Shown: in pieces, positions 1 through 9,282 of the stretch | Position numbering within the stretch: the first letter of the stretch is position 1 | How the letters are laid out: every line of letters begins with the position of its first letter | Source of the DNA: Paucibacter sp. KBW04 | GTDB taxonomy: Bacteria; Pseudomonadota; Gammaproteobacteria; Burkholderiales; Burkholderiaceae_C | Assembly: GCF_003852425.1 (NCBI RefSeq) | Contig: NZ_QAJN01000008.1 | Location: 186,001 to 250,000, forward strand | Direction of reading: 5' to 3' | DNA: 64,000 nucleotides | Position numbers and translations under genes: made by a program | The notes under the pieces: generated by a model | Database searches by the model: none | Told to the model about the DNA's origin: nothing | The model's input: the letters and a program-made list of their open reading frames with translations, nothing else

Positions 1-1
1 C

Positions 2-706
2 AAAGACCCCTTGCTGGGCCTGATGGCGGCCATGGTGGTGTTTGTCTCCAGCAGCGTGGCGGGTGATATGCAGCAGGACCGCTCGACCGGCTGGCGTCTG
101 GGCTCCAACCGCACGCTGCAGTTCCGCTTCCAGGTGGCCGGCTTGCTGCTGGGTGCGGTGCTGGCGGTGGTGATCGCCCAGCTGTTCATGACGGCCTATC
201 CGGTGCTCAAGCTGGACCAGACGGCCATGTCGGCCAGCGAGGCGCCCACCCAGTGGACCTCGGCCATGACTTACAAATTCGTCGGTGTCTTGCGCAGCCT
301 GACCGAGCCCAAAGAGTTCCAGACCACGGCCATTCTGATCGGGCTGGGCATTGGCTTTGGCACCGAGTTGCTGCGCAAGCTGATCAAGCACCATGCGGCT
401 TATCAGCGTTTTGCGCAAAGCGGCCGCAAGGGTTTTGCCATCGATTTCTGCCTGGACGCTTTGTTTTTGCCCAGCCCTTACGCCTCCTCCTTCGGTGGTT
501 TTGTGAACCTGCCGACCTCGGCCTGGTTTGCGGCCGGCGGTATTGCGTCCAGCCTGATCAACAGCCTCAAGCCCAAAGCCCCGGCCACGGCCAGCGAATT
601 GCCCGATGACATGAGCAGCACCTCCCTGGTCGGCGGCGGCTTGATCGCGGGCGATGCCTTGGCCGCCCTGGGTCTGGGTTTGGCGGGCTTGGCCGCGCTA
701 CTTTGA
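2..706 (+). CDS. OPT-family oligopeptide transporter, C-terminal part (cut by window edge)
   Basis: The reading frame is open from the first bases, so the true start lies upstream of the window; 234 residues are visible. They show alternating hydrophobic segments and the phrase GDMQQD followed by TGW and a Gly-Ser loop. This resembles the conserved cytoplasmic-loop signature (D-x-K-T-G-x-x-x-G) of OPT/YSL transporters. A hydrophobic Gly/Ala-rich segment ends the protein at the membrane, as in that family. OPT proteins import oligopeptides or metal chelates through the inner membrane using proton symport. The substrate cannot be told from this piece. It converges on the TonB receptor at 797-3445. 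Confidence 0.75.
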   Translation, partial: KDPLLGLMAAMVVFVSSSVAGDMQQDRSTGWRLGSNRTLQFRFQVAGLLLGAVLAVVIAQLFMTAYPVLKLDQTAMSASEAPTQWTSAMTYKFVGVLRSLTEPKEFQTTAILIGLGIGFGTELLRKLIKHHAAYQRFAQSGRKGFAIDFCLDALFLPSPYASSFGGFVNLPTSAWFAAGGIASSLINSLKPKAPATASELPDDMSSTSLVGGGLIAGDALAALGLGLAGLAALL

Positions 707-712
707 CGGGTC

Positions 713-748
713 GAAAAAAAGCCCCGGCTCAGCGGACTGAGCGGGGCT
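713..748 (-). terminator. Rho-independent terminator of the TonB receptor gene
   Basis: A hairpin at 720-748 has arms AGCCCC-GCTCAG and CTGAGC-GGGGCT with one bulged G and a four-base loop. The A-run at 714-720 becomes a U-run after the hairpin on the minus strand. It therefore terminates the minus-strand receptor gene; the plus side lacks a T-run. Confidence 0.8.
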
Positions 749-796
749 TGTGCTGCGCGGGCTAGCGGCCCGCGCTCGACTTGACGCTTCTTGCGA

Positions 797-3445
797 TCAG
801 AAGAACTTGTGCTCCAGCTTCAGGCTGAAGCCGCGGCCGTTTTCGCTGTCCAGGAAGTTGTTGTAGTGGCTGGAGAAACGCGGCGTCGCGTCAAACACAT
901 TCACCACCTGGGCGTTCAGCTTGGTCTTCTTGCCCAGCTGATAGATGGCGCCCAGATTCCAGCTGGTGTAGGCGCCGATCTTGTCGATCTCGGTGCCGGC
1001 AGGTGCTTGCGAGGGATCGTCATAGTTCAGCACGCCGGCCTTGGTGATGGCGGTGAGCACGCTTTCCAGGTCACCGGTCTTCAGGCTGAAGAAGGTGACG
1101 TTCTTCCAGTTCGGACGCTCGTAACCATTCAGACGGCTGGAGAGCGGAGTGCCTTCCACATCCGACTGCTTGTAGCTGAAGGTGTGGTTGTGCTGGCTCT
1201 CGGCCCTCAAGACGCCGAAGGGCAGCTTGACGCGGGCCTTCAGGGCGATGTCGATACCGCTGGTCTCGATGCGGCCCACATTGCGATAAGGCGTCACCAA
1301 GCCCTTCAGTCGGCCATCCTTCAGGCCGGGATTGGCCGCTTCCAGCGCTGGGTTGCGCGGGTCACGAATCACCATGTCCTTGAAGCCGTCCACCGTGAAC
1401 TCGTTGTCCAGCAGGTACTGGGCGTTCAGGATGGAGATGGTGTCCTTCTGTTCCAGGCGGTAGACGTCAAAGCTGGCGAACAGATCGGAGGTCGGCTGCA
1501 GAGCCAGACCCAGGGCGAAGATCTTGGTGCGTTCGGGCTTGAGCTCCGGGTTGGCCAGAATTTTCAATTCGGGGCTGTACTTGCAGGACTTCACGTCATA
1601 GCCCAGGGGCTTGCAACGCACCCAGTCGGCCACCGTGGTGTAGGCCCTGGATTCCGACATATACATCTCGGGCAGCGAGGGGGCCTTGAAAGCGGTGTTG
1701 AAGTTACCGCGGATCAGGACTTCTTTGCTGGGCCGGAAGGCGATGGCCAGCTTGGGGTTGGTGGTGCCGCCGAAGTCGTTGTACTGGTCGTGGCGCAGGG
1801 CGGCCTGGATCTCGATCTGCTTGATGGGTTGCAGATTGAATTCACCATAGGCCGACACGGTGCGGCGCGAGCCATCGGCGCCGGTGCCGCCCAGGCCTTC
1901 GATTTCCTTGCGGATCACTTGGCCATCGGGCGTGTCCTTCAGGGTGTCGCGCATGGCTTGCACGCCCCAGGCGAAGCCCACCGGGCCGCCCAGGGTGAAC
2001 AGCTCGCCATGGCTCATCTTGAAGTCCACCACGCTCAGCGTGGTCTTGGCTTCGCGATGGGTGCTGGTCATCAGGGGCCGCACCTTGTCTTGCGAGTTGG
2101 CGGCGATCCAGGGGTTGTAGCTGCCGGTCTTGAGCGCCTCAACAATGGCGGCCGACTTCAGACGGTTGGTTTCGTCGGTGCTGACCTTGTTGCTGCTGTA
2201 CAGAGCGGCAGATTCCCAGTCCCAGTTGCCGAACACGCCGCGAGCGCCACCCAGGGCGCGCATGGAGTTGGACAGCTGCTTGGAGTTGACCTGGCCGGCT
2301 TCCTCAATGGCGCGGAACACGGCCAGGGGGGACTTGGCTTTGGTGCCATCGTTCAAAGTAATGGTGCCGAGGTCTTCACGCCAAGTGGCCCAGCCCGGCT
2401 GGATGAAGTTCTTGGTCTCGTAAGCGATGGAGGAGAAGCCCTTGTCCCAGTCGGCGGTGTTGCGCGACAGACCCAACTCGCCGAACAGCTCCAGGTTCTC
2501 GTTGATCAAGGCCTTGCCCAGCACCGACAGATTGACGCGCTCCAGGGCCGGGCCGGCCATGTCGCCTGCGGCCAGGTCGGTGTAGCAGTACTCTGCGCCC
2601 TTGTCATCGATGCCGATCTGCTCCTTGGGGCAGCCCGGCATGGCAAAACGGGTGTTGGCGGCGGTGGAGTTGCGGATCTCGTAGCTGCCGGGGCCGCGAT
2701 TGCTGGCGCGGTTGTCACGGCCTCCGAAGGGGCGCAGATCATTGCTCTTGCTCCACTCGTGCAGGCCCAGCTCGGTCTTGTTCATCTTGAACAGGTCGAG
2801 GTTGAACAGCAGGTTGTAGCGGTCGCGGGTCAGGTCGCCCACGCCACCGGTCAGGCCGGCGGTGGTGGTGCCGGCATCGCCGGCTTGGTTGGCGGCGTAG
2901 CTCAGGCTGCCGTCCAGACCCTTGAAGTTCTGGCGCGTCTTGAAATTGATCACGCCGGCCACGGCGTCCGAGCCGTAGATGGCGGAGGCGCCGTCACGCA
3001 GGATTTCGATGGATTCGATGGCGTTCAGCGGCAAGGTGTTCAGGTCCACCGCGCTTTCCGACAGGCCGGCGGAATAGCCGAAGTTGGCCACACGGCGGCC
3101 GTTCAGCAAGATCAGCACATTCTTGGCGCCCATATTGCGCAGGCCCACATTGGCGGCGCCGGCGGCAAAGGAGCTGCCGTTATCGCCCTTGTCCAGGCTG
3201 GTGACCGAGCTCATATCGTTCAGCAGATCGGCCACGGTGGCCTTGCCGCTGGCTTCGATGGCGTCGCGCTTGACCACTTCAATCGCCAGCGGGCCTTCGG
3301 CCGAGATGCGCTTGATATTGGAGCCCACGACCTCGACGCGTTCGAGTTGCTGGGGTTCTTGCTGTGCGTGTGCCAGGGGGCTCAGAAGGCCGGCGCTGAT
3401 GAGTGCCAGGGCCAGTCCGGTGGAGGGGATACGGGGAGTGGACAT
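797..3445 (-). CDS. TonB-dependent outer-membrane receptor
   Basis: An 882-residue outer-membrane receptor. A Sec signal peptide ends around AHAQ (residue 28). A TonB box-like segment (ERVEVVGSNIKR) follows, then a plug domain with LILLNGRRV and the plug signature IEILRDGASAIYGSDAVAGVINF-type region (residues about 60-175). The remainder is a 22-strand barrel ending in the aromatic terminus KLEHKFF. Family knowledge: such proteins take up large substrates (siderophores, cobalamin, glycans, peptides) with TonB-ExbBD energy. There is no FecA-type signalling extension. The SSIKR-style N-terminus is typical of receptors abundant in Burkholderiales and Xanthomonadales, often for carbohydrates or peptides, but no substrate gene is adjacent. 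It is paralogous to the receptor at 41413-44235. Confidence 0.93.
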   Translation of the reverse strand: MSTPRIPSTGLALALISAGLLSPLAHAQQEPQQLERVEVVGSNIKRISAEGPLAIEVVKRDAIEASGKATVADLLNDMSSVTSLDKGDNGSSFAAGAANVGLRNMGAKNVLILLNGRRVANFGYSAGLSESAVDLNTLPLNAIESIEILRDGASAIYGSDAVAGVINFKTRQNFKGLDGSLSYAANQAGDAGTTTAGLTGGVGDLTRDRYNLLFNLDLFKMNKTELGLHEWSKSNDLRPFGGRDNRASNRGPGSYEIRNSTAANTRFAMPGCPKEQIGIDDKGAEYCYTDLAAGDMAGPALERVNLSVLGKALINENLELFGELGLSRNTADWDKGFSSIAYETKNFIQPGWATWREDLGTITLNDGTKAKSPLAVFRAIEEAGQVNSKQLSNSMRALGGARGVFGNWDWESAALYSSNKVSTDETNRLKSAAIVEALKTGSYNPWIAANSQDKVRPLMTSTHREAKTTLSVVDFKMSHGELFTLGGPVGFAWGVQAMRDTLKDTPDGQVIRKEIEGLGGTGADGSRRTVSAYGEFNLQPIKQIEIQAALRHDQYNDFGGTTNPKLAIAFRPSKEVLIRGNFNTAFKAPSLPEMYMSESRAYTTVADWVRCKPLGYDVKSCKYSPELKILANPELKPERTKIFALGLALQPTSDLFASFDVYRLEQKDTISILNAQYLLDNEFTVDGFKDMVIRDPRNPALEAANPGLKDGRLKGLVTPYRNVGRIETSGIDIALKARVKLPFGVLRAESQHNHTFSYKQSDVEGTPLSSRLNGYERPNWKNVTFFSLKTGDLESVLTAITKAGVLNYDDPSQAPAGTEIDKIGAYTSWNLGAIYQLGKKTKLNAQVVNVFDATPRFSSHYNNFLDSENGRGFSLKLEHKFF

Positions 3446-3902
3446 GCAGAAATCTCAGAGAACGATGACGAAATGCAGTCCTTGCGCACCGACCTGGGCA
3501 TGGCTTGGGATCGATTTCTGGAAGGGGATTCCGCGCCCTGCTGTCGCCATGTCTGGCGCAAGTCGGGTCAATCCGCCGGCCTCAGCTGGGCTGTTCGGCG
3601 CTTAGCTGCGTGGAGCTGCGAGGCGCAAGACTAAGAGGCGGAACCCCATGCGTTTTAAGGGTAACTACTGAGGATATTGCGCTGCAATCGCTTGTTTTTC
3701 GCCGAGATAGCCGTAAGTAATGGGTAAGTGTGTTCAACACCATGACTTCTGCATGTATTTTTGTAATTTCCTCACACATCGGGTTTTCACGGATGGTCTA
3801 TTCCTCGCACGCAGCTTCGCAACTGTTGCGTTTTCCATTCGCTATTGAGGTGTTTGTGGTCCAGGCGCGCTTGAGGCCAGGCCCGGTCGGGCCGAGCCCG
3901 GA
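3446..3902. other. 457-bp intergenic region without a convincing gene
   Basis: This lies between the start of the TonB receptor and the end of the efflux operon. It should hold the receptor promoter. I see no open frame with a ribosome binding site. A short GC-rich inverted repeat (GGCCCG-GT-CGGGCC) near 3878-3893 follows the last efflux permease on the minus strand. It could slow or end transcription but has no T-run. The middle (about 3650-3790) is more AT-rich than its surroundings. Confidence 0.5.
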
Positions 3903-5066
3903 CTAAGCGATCTGAGCCGCCGCAGCCTTGCGTCGCCGCTGCAGCGCCCAGGCCGCCAGCAGGCTGAAGGCCAGGGCCTGGGCCAGCAGGGCCCAGCCGT
4001 AGGGGGCCACGGCTTGCAGCGGCGCCCCCATCTGGTTCAGGCGCACAAAGGCCTGGATGCCGACGACGGCGGGGATCGCCTCGCCCAGGCCTTGCAAGGC
4101 GGCCGGCAGGGATTCACGCGGCCAGGAAAAGCCGGCCAAAAAGGCGATGGGCAAGGAGGTGCAGAGCAGGGCTTGCATGGCCCGCTCGCGGTCGGCGAAG
4201 AGGGCACCCAAGGCCACGCCCAGGGCTGCCACGCCCCAGCAAAAAGGCAGCAAGAGCAGGGCCGTGCCCAAAGGATTGCCGCCGTGGGCATAGCCCAGAA
4301 AGGGGAACATCAGGCCAAAGAACCAGCCGGCCGAGAGCAGGCCGAAGAGGGCAAATGCCGTGGTGCGGGCCGACCAGGCCCAGAGCGAATCGGCGCTCTT
4401 GTCTGCGCGCGGCTTCTCGAACCAAGTGCCGACCCACAGCGCCGTGCCGATCAGCAGCAGCTGCTGGATGATCAGCACCGCCACGGCGGGCACCACATAG
4501 CTGCCATAGCCCTCGCTGAGGTTGTAGAGCGGCAGCAGCTGCACATTCAGCGGGCTGCGGCTTTGCGCGGCCTGCAGGGGCGGCTGGCCGCGGGCCTGCA
4601 ATTGCTTGAGCTCTACCCCGGCCGAGACCGTGCCCAGCACCTCGCCAAAGCCGCTGAGCACCACCTTATTGGTCAGAAAGTAAGCGCCATTGGCCAGCAC
4701 CGGCAGAACCACACCCTGGCCGCGCGCCACATCGCGCTTGAGTTGGGTGGGCAGGACGAGATAGCCCTCGATCTCGCGCCTGGCCATCAGCGCTTGCACC
4801 TCGGCCTCGTCGCCGCTGACCAGTCGCAGCTGCAGGCGTGGGCTGGCCTGGGCGAAGCGGCTGATCTGGCGGCTCAGATTGCTGTGGTCCAGGTCCACGA
4901 TGGCCACCGGCACCCGCTGCAAGGCCTGGGTGCTGTAGGGCCAGGGGTAGAAGAAGGAGTAGATGATGGGCGCGGCCACCAGCAAGAGCAAAGCGCCTTG
5001 GTCGCGCAGGGCCGCCAGTAGGGTGCTGCCCAGCCAGCCCAGCCAGGATTTGTTTGGAGCCATCAT
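3903..5066 (-). CDS. ABC-2 type permease (second of two in efflux operon)
   Basis: About 387 residues, starting MMAPNKSWLG. The frame is open farther upstream but that part is a shadow of the preceding gene; this start overlaps the upstream stop as TGATG. Layout is that of YhhJ/YbhR-type ABC-2 permeases: one N-terminal membrane helix (residues about 20-40), a long extracytoplasmic domain (about 45-210, with IVDLDHSNLSRQI), then five membrane segments to the C-terminus. Such permeases form the inner-membrane channel of tripartite drug or toxin exporters with a HlyD-family adaptor and TolC. It ends the operon; no ATP-binding subunit is encoded next to it. Confidence 0.88.
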   Translation of the reverse strand: MMAPNKSWLGWLGSTLLAALRDQGALLLLVAAPIIYSFFYPWPYSTQALQRVPVAIVDLDHSNLSRQISRFAQASPRLQLRLVSGDEAEVQALMARREIEGYLVLPTQLKRDVARGQGVVLPVLANGAYFLTNKVVLSGFGEVLGTVSAGVELKQLQARGQPPLQAAQSRSPLNVQLLPLYNLSEGYGSYVVPAVAVLIIQQLLLIGTALWVGTWFEKPRADKSADSLWAWSARTTAFALFGLLSAGWFFGLMFPFLGYAHGGNPLGTALLLLPFCWGVAALGVALGALFADRERAMQALLCTSLPIAFLAGFSWPRESLPAALQGLGEAIPAVVGIQAFVRLNQMGAPLQAVAPYGWALLAQALAFSLLAAWALQRRRKAAAAQIA

Positions 5067-6232
5067 CAACGCCGCCCCCAGCTCTTGGGATCGAGCGCGA
5101 CCCGCGAAGCCAGGCCCCAGCTGGCCGCCAGCAGACCCAGGGTGGCCAGCAGCAGGCCGCCCAGCAGGGGCTGCAAGGCGGCGGCGCCCTGGCCCATTTG
5201 CAGCAAGCCCATCTGGCCCTGCAGGGTCCAGGTGAAGGGCAGGGCTTGGGCCCACAAGCGGGCACCCTCGGGCATGGCCATCAAGGGAAAGGCCAGCCCC
5301 GAGTAGGCAAAGGCGGGCGCGGTGATGAAGCCCGCCGCCGACAACACTAGGCGCAGGGAGCGGCCGGCCAGGGCAATCGCCGCGCCCAGGGCGAGGTAGA
5401 GCGCGATCATCAAAGCGTGCAGGGCCAGCAAGGGCGCCAGCGTGCCTTCGGGCACCAGGCCCAGGCGGGCGAAGATCAGCCAGAAGACGAGGTTGACGGC
5501 GTTGAGCAGCGCCCAGGCCGGCAGCAGCTTGGCCAGCAAGGCAGGCAAGACCTGACCCCCGCTGGCCGCCAGCCAATCGGGCGCCGTGGCATCGCGCAGC
5601 TCGCGGCCCACCGTCCAGCCGCCGGCCACCATGGCCAGCAGATGCAGCAGGGCCGGAATCAGGGCGGTGGCCAGGAATTGTTGGTAGTTGAGCGCGCCGT
5701 TGTAGAGCGCGCCCAGGCTGGCCCGCATGGGCTCGAACGCTTGCTTGGCGGCCTGCGGGCTTTGGCCGCGCTTGTTGCGCGCCGTCAGCTCGATGCCGGC
5801 CGACAAGGTGCCCACCACGGTGCGCACATCTTTCTGGATCAGACCGGAGTGGGTGGAAAACTGCGCGTTGTGCAGCAGGGCGAGCTGACCCGCCTGGCCA
5901 CGCTTGATGTCGCGCGCCAACTCGGGCGGGATGATCAGGGCGGCATAAACCTCGCCGGCCCGCAGGCTGCGCTGCAAGGCCTGCTCATCGCTGTACTGGG
6001 CGGCGATGCGCAGACCCGGAGCGGCATCCAGCATGCGCTGCAGCTGGCGCGAGAGCCCGCTGTGATCGCCGTCCAGCACGCCTATGGGCAGACGCGTGGG
6101 CAGGCCCGCCGCAAAGCTCCAGATCATCATCAGACCCAGCAGCAGCGGCACCCAAGTGAGCATGGCCAGATCAAACTGCCGCTGCCACAGCAGGCGCAGC
6201 TCGCGCCGCAGGCCATCACCCCAAGGTTTCAC
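5066..6232 (-). CDS. ABC-2 type permease (first of two in efflux operon)
   Basis: 388 residues with the same architecture as its downstream neighbour: a first helix at about 22-42, an extracytoplasmic domain with GVLDGDHSGLSRQLQR, then several membrane helices from about residue 200. The two share the motif D-x-D-H-S-x-L-S-R-Q in the periplasmic domain and are probably paralogous halves of one heterodimeric channel. It begins 8 bases after the hlyD-like stop and shares one base with the next gene. Identification rests on topology and the conserved phrases; the exported substrate is unknown. Confidence 0.88.
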   Translation of the reverse strand: MKPWGDGLRRELRLLWQRQFDLAMLTWVPLLLGLMMIWSFAAGLPTRLPIGVLDGDHSGLSRQLQRMLDAAPGLRIAAQYSDEQALQRSLRAGEVYAALIIPPELARDIKRGQAGQLALLHNAQFSTHSGLIQKDVRTVVGTLSAGIELTARNKRGQSPQAAKQAFEPMRASLGALYNGALNYQQFLATALIPALLHLLAMVAGGWTVGRELRDATAPDWLAASGGQVLPALLAKLLPAWALLNAVNLVFWLIFARLGLVPEGTLAPLLALHALMIALYLALGAAIALAGRSLRLVLSAAGFITAPAFAYSGLAFPLMAMPEGARLWAQALPFTWTLQGQMGLLQMGQGAAALQPLLGGLLLATLGLLAASWGLASRVALDPKSWGRR

Positions 6233-6239
6233 GTGGAAC

Positions 6240-7223
6240 TCAGGGCAGTTGGACCAAGACGCTCATGCCGGGGCGCGCCTCGGCAACAGCTTGCAAGGGC
6301 TTGGCCTTGATCTCGAAAGTGCGCACGTCATAGCCCTGGTTGGAGCGGGTGGCGCGCCAGGTGGCGAAGTCGGGCAGGGCCTGGCTGGCCGTGACCTTGA
6401 AGCGCACGATGCGGTTGGCCAGCGCGGGCAGCTTGGCCTCGAACTCCTTGCCGATGGCAAAGCGGCTCAGCTGGTCTTCGCGCACATTGAACAAAGCCCA
6501 TTGGTTTTGCAGGTCCACCACCGTCACCACCGGCACACCGGCGGGTGAAAGCTCACCTTGCTTGGCCAATAGCTTGGCCACCTCGCCGGCCACCGGGCTC
6601 TTCAGCTCGGTCTCGGCGCGGGCGCTTTCCACCTCTTGCACCACGCCGGCCACCTGGCGGGCCTGGGCGGAAGCGGCGGCCTGGTCCTCGCTGCGGGCAC
6701 CGGCGCGGGCCATCTCGGCTTGGGCCTTGGCGGCATCGGCCAGGCCTTGGGAGGCGCGCCAATTGGCCTCGGCTTCATCGCGTTTCTGCAGGGCCACCAG
6801 GCCGTCTTTGTAGAGGCTGTCGACCCGCTCGAAACTCTTTTTGGCCAGCTCGGCGCCGACCCGGGCGCGCTCGTAATTGCTCTGCGCCATGCGGATCTCT
6901 TCGGGCCGGGCGCCGTTCTTTGCCTTCAGGGCCACGGCCGCGGCAGCCGCCTCGGCATTGCTGGCCTGGGCCATCTTGGCGGCCACCTCGGGGCTGTCAA
7001 TGCGCAGCAGCAGGGTGCCGGCGCTGATCTTCTGGCCCTCATGGACCAGCAGCTCGGCGATGCGGCCGGTCAGCTTCGGAGCCACGTCGGTCTCTTGCGC
7101 TTCCATCATGCCTTGCAGCTGCTGAGGTGGCTCGCGGCCGCCCTGCAGCAGGGCATAGACGCCCCAGGCACCCAGGCCCAGCAGCAGGAGGGGGGCGACG
7201 AACTGGCTTGCTTTTCTTTTCAT
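6240..7223 (-). CDS. HlyD-family periplasmic adaptor (membrane fusion protein)
   Basis: 327 residues from MKRKASQF. A start 24 bases earlier (7247) would overlap the tolC-like stop as ATGA, but the later ATG has GGAGGA ten bases upstream, so I prefer it. There is one N-terminal anchor helix (about 9-27), a lipoyl-type half motif (LTGRIAELLVHEGQKI), a long Ala/Glu/Arg-rich coiled coil (about 75-190), the second lipoyl half (LKSPVAGEVAKLL), and a beta-barrel. Such adaptors bridge an inner-membrane transporter to TolC. It sits between the TolC-like gene and two ABC-2 permeases in an overlapping operon. Confidence 0.9.
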   Translation of the reverse strand: MKRKASQFVAPLLLLGLGAWGVYALLQGGREPPQQLQGMMEAQETDVAPKLTGRIAELLVHEGQKISAGTLLLRIDSPEVAAKMAQASNAEAAAAAVALKAKNGARPEEIRMAQSNYERARVGAELAKKSFERVDSLYKDGLVALQKRDEAEANWRASQGLADAAKAQAEMARAGARSEDQAAASAQARQVAGVVQEVESARAETELKSPVAGEVAKLLAKQGELSPAGVPVVTVVDLQNQWALFNVREDQLSRFAIGKEFEAKLPALANRIVRFKVTASQALPDFATWRATRSNQGYDVRTFEIKAKPLQAVAEARPGMSVLVQLP

Positions 7224-7243
7224 GGAATTCTTGTCCTCCGACC

Positions 7244-8656
7244 TCATTCGACCCGCAGATCCGCCCGCGCCAGGTACTCACCCAGGCGATGGATCTGGCC
7301 GCTGGCCTGCAGCAGGCCCGTCAAGGCCATCACATAGTCGTAAGCCACCTGGGCGCGCTCGGTGCGCAGCTTGGCCAGATTGAGCTCGGCGTCGATCAGG
7401 TCCAGTGCGGTGCTGGTTCCCTGGCGCAGACCGGCTTCGCGCAGGCGCACCAGCTCGCGGCCTAGCTCATCTTGCGTGGCCAGGCTCAGGTATTGCTCAC
7501 GCGCGCGCTCGGCGCTGCGCCATTGCTTTTCCACCAGCAGGGCGATGTCGCTGCGGGCTTGGGCATCGGCCGCATCCACCTGCGCGATCTGGCTGGCATG
7601 GGCCCGGTCCAGGGCCTCGTGGTCCAGCGAATCCCAAAGATTGACCCGCACGCCCAGGCCGGCCACCCAGTCGCGGTTGTGCGTGAGATTGGTCTGGCCG
7701 AAGGCGAAGACCTGGGGCTTGTTGAGCGCCTTGGAGGCCGCCTTCAGTTGCTCGGCCTGGCTGCGCTTGGCCGTCACCTTGGCCAGGCCGGGGTGATGGG
7801 CCAGGGCCTCGTTGATGAATTCGGGCAGGGGCGGCAAGGCCTGGCTGCTGAGGGCCAGCGGCGTGCTGGGCAGAGGGGCTGCGCCCTCCAGCTTGACGCT
7901 GCGCGCCAGGGCCAGGGCGGCTAACTCCGCATCGCTGCGGGCCTTGCGGGCCTGGTGGCGGGCATCTTCCAGGGCGGCGCGGGCCTGCAGGCGTTCCAGC
8001 TGCGAGACCACGCCGGCCTTGAGCATCTTCTCCACCGCCGCATCATGCTCGGCCACGCCGCTGGCGACGGCCTCGCGCAGATCGGCAGCACGCCGGGCCA
8101 GCTGGGTCTGGAAATAGCGCTGGGCCAACACACCCACGGCCTCGTCTTCCACATGGCCCAGATCGGCCTGCGCCTCATCGCCCTGAGCCTTGGAGAGCGC
8201 CCGCGCCGCATCCGCCGCACCGCCCACATAAATGGGCCAGATGGCGTTGAGGATGGCGGTTTGATTGCTATTGCTGCGCTCCAGCGTGTAGCTGGAGGGC
8301 AGCTGGGGCAGGGCCGGCAAGGCGCCAATGATGGAGGGCGGCAGCATGCCGATGACGCTGCCCAGGCCTTGGTTGAGCGGGTCCAGATTGAGGTCCAGGC
8401 TGGCCTTGTAGCTGTAGGCCAGGCCAAACACGCTGACCACCGGCCCGCCCAGATTGGCAATGCCCTCGGACTGCGCCTGGCGCTGGGCCAGCTGCGCACG
8501 CGCGCCACCCAATTGGTCGGAGCCCTGCTGCAAGCGCTGCAGGGCCTCCTCCCAGCTCAGGCGAGCGCCTTGCGGCATCTCCTCGGCGCTGGCGCCCGCA
8601 CTTAGGGCACAAGCCAGCAGCAGCGCCAAAGGCTTCAGGCGGCGTCCTCGGTTCAT
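7244..8656 (-). CDS. TolC-family outer-membrane efflux protein
   Basis: 470 residues with a signal peptide ending near SAGASAEE (residue 25). The mature part is two repeats of long alpha-helical segments separated by short barrel strands (for example [12 protein letters not shown] and [12 protein letters not shown]), the pattern of OEP/TolC proteins. TolC trimers form the outer-membrane duct of tripartite exporters. Its ATG overlaps the stop of the dps gene as ATGA, so its translation is probably coupled to dps. Its own stop lies at the possible upstream start of the hlyD-like gene. Confidence 0.9.
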   Translation of the reverse strand: MNRGRRLKPLALLLACALSAGASAEEMPQGARLSWEEALQRLQQGSDQLGGARAQLAQRQAQSEGIANLGGPVVSVFGLAYSYKASLDLNLDPLNQGLGSVIGMLPPSIIGALPALPQLPSSYTLERSNSNQTAILNAIWPIYVGGAADAARALSKAQGDEAQADLGHVEDEAVGVLAQRYFQTQLARRAADLREAVASGVAEHDAAVEKMLKAGVVSQLERLQARAALEDARHQARKARSDAELAALALARSVKLEGAAPLPSTPLALSSQALPPLPEFINEALAHHPGLAKVTAKRSQAEQLKAASKALNKPQVFAFGQTNLTHNRDWVAGLGVRVNLWDSLDHEALDRAHASQIAQVDAADAQARSDIALLVEKQWRSAERAREQYLSLATQDELGRELVRLREAGLRQGTSTALDLIDAELNLAKLRTERAQVAYDYVMALTGLLQASGQIHRLGEYLARADLRVE

Positions 8657-9162
8657 TCTTCCAGAAGACTTCTGAGCATCCAGGCCGTCTGTTCATGCAC
8701 GGTCAAGCGCTGAGTCAGCAGATCGGCGCTGGGCTCGTCCGAGGCCTTGTCGACGGCGGGGAAGAGGCTGCGCGCCGTGCGGGCCACGGCCTCATGGCCT
8801 TCGACCAGGATGCGCACCATCTCCAAAGCCTTGGGCGGCGTGGCGGGTGCGTCGGGCAGGGAGCTGAGCTGGGCGAACTGGGCGTAAGAGCCCGGTGCCA
8901 CATGGCCCAGGGAGCGGATGCGCTCGGCGATCGGGTCCACCGCATTCCACAGCTCGGTGTACTGGGCCATGAACATGGCGTGCAAGGTGTTGAACATGGG
9001 CCCCGTCACATTCCAGTGGAAGTTGTGCGTGGTCAGGTAGAGGGTGTAGGTGTCAGCCAGCAGGCGCGAGAGGCCGGCGGCTATGGATGCGCGGTCTTTT
9101 TCAGAGATGCCGATATTGATGGCCGGGCCAGAAGATTTGGCGGGACTCGGTTTCTTTGCCAT
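8653..9162 (-). CDS. dps: Dps-family DNA-binding ferritin-like protein
   Basis: 169 residues from [10 protein letters not shown], chosen because GGAG sits six bases before this ATG; upstream codons look non-coding. It has a Lys-rich N-terminal tail (DNA contact in many Dps proteins) and a four-helix ferritin-like fold. The ferroxidase motif [16 protein letters not shown] is intact, as is the E-x-x-D pattern nearby ([17 protein letters not shown]). Dps dodecamers oxidise and store iron with peroxide and protect DNA. Unusually, it is the first gene of the efflux operon and overlaps tolC. KatG and OxyR nearby fit an oxidative-stress role. Confidence 0.9.
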   Translation of the reverse strand: MAKKPSPAKSSGPAINIGISEKDRASIAAGLSRLLADTYTLYLTTHNFHWNVTGPMFNTLHAMFMAQYTELWNAVDPIAERIRSLGHVAPGSYAQFAQLSSLPDAPATPPKALEMVRILVEGHEAVARTARSLFPAVDKASDEPSADLLTQRLTVHEQTAWMLRSLLEE

Positions 9163-9282
9163 GGGCTGCTCCAAAGTATCGTTGGCTGGGTTTGGGCTCG
9201 TCAGGCTCCGGCAGGGCTTGAACCCTTCGGGGCGCGAACTCACCCTCGCAGCATAGACCAGGCTCATAGGGAGTTTGTGACC

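Noticed and set aside
791-3634. 947-codon plus-strand frame opposite the TonB receptor
   Set aside because: It is the antisense shadow of a clearly coding receptor gene; its sequence is Gly/Val/Ala/Gln-rich low-information and has no family motif.
5082-5576. N-terminal extension of the second ABC-2 permease frame
   Set aside because: It overlaps the first permease out of frame; the true start at 5066 overlaps the upstream stop.
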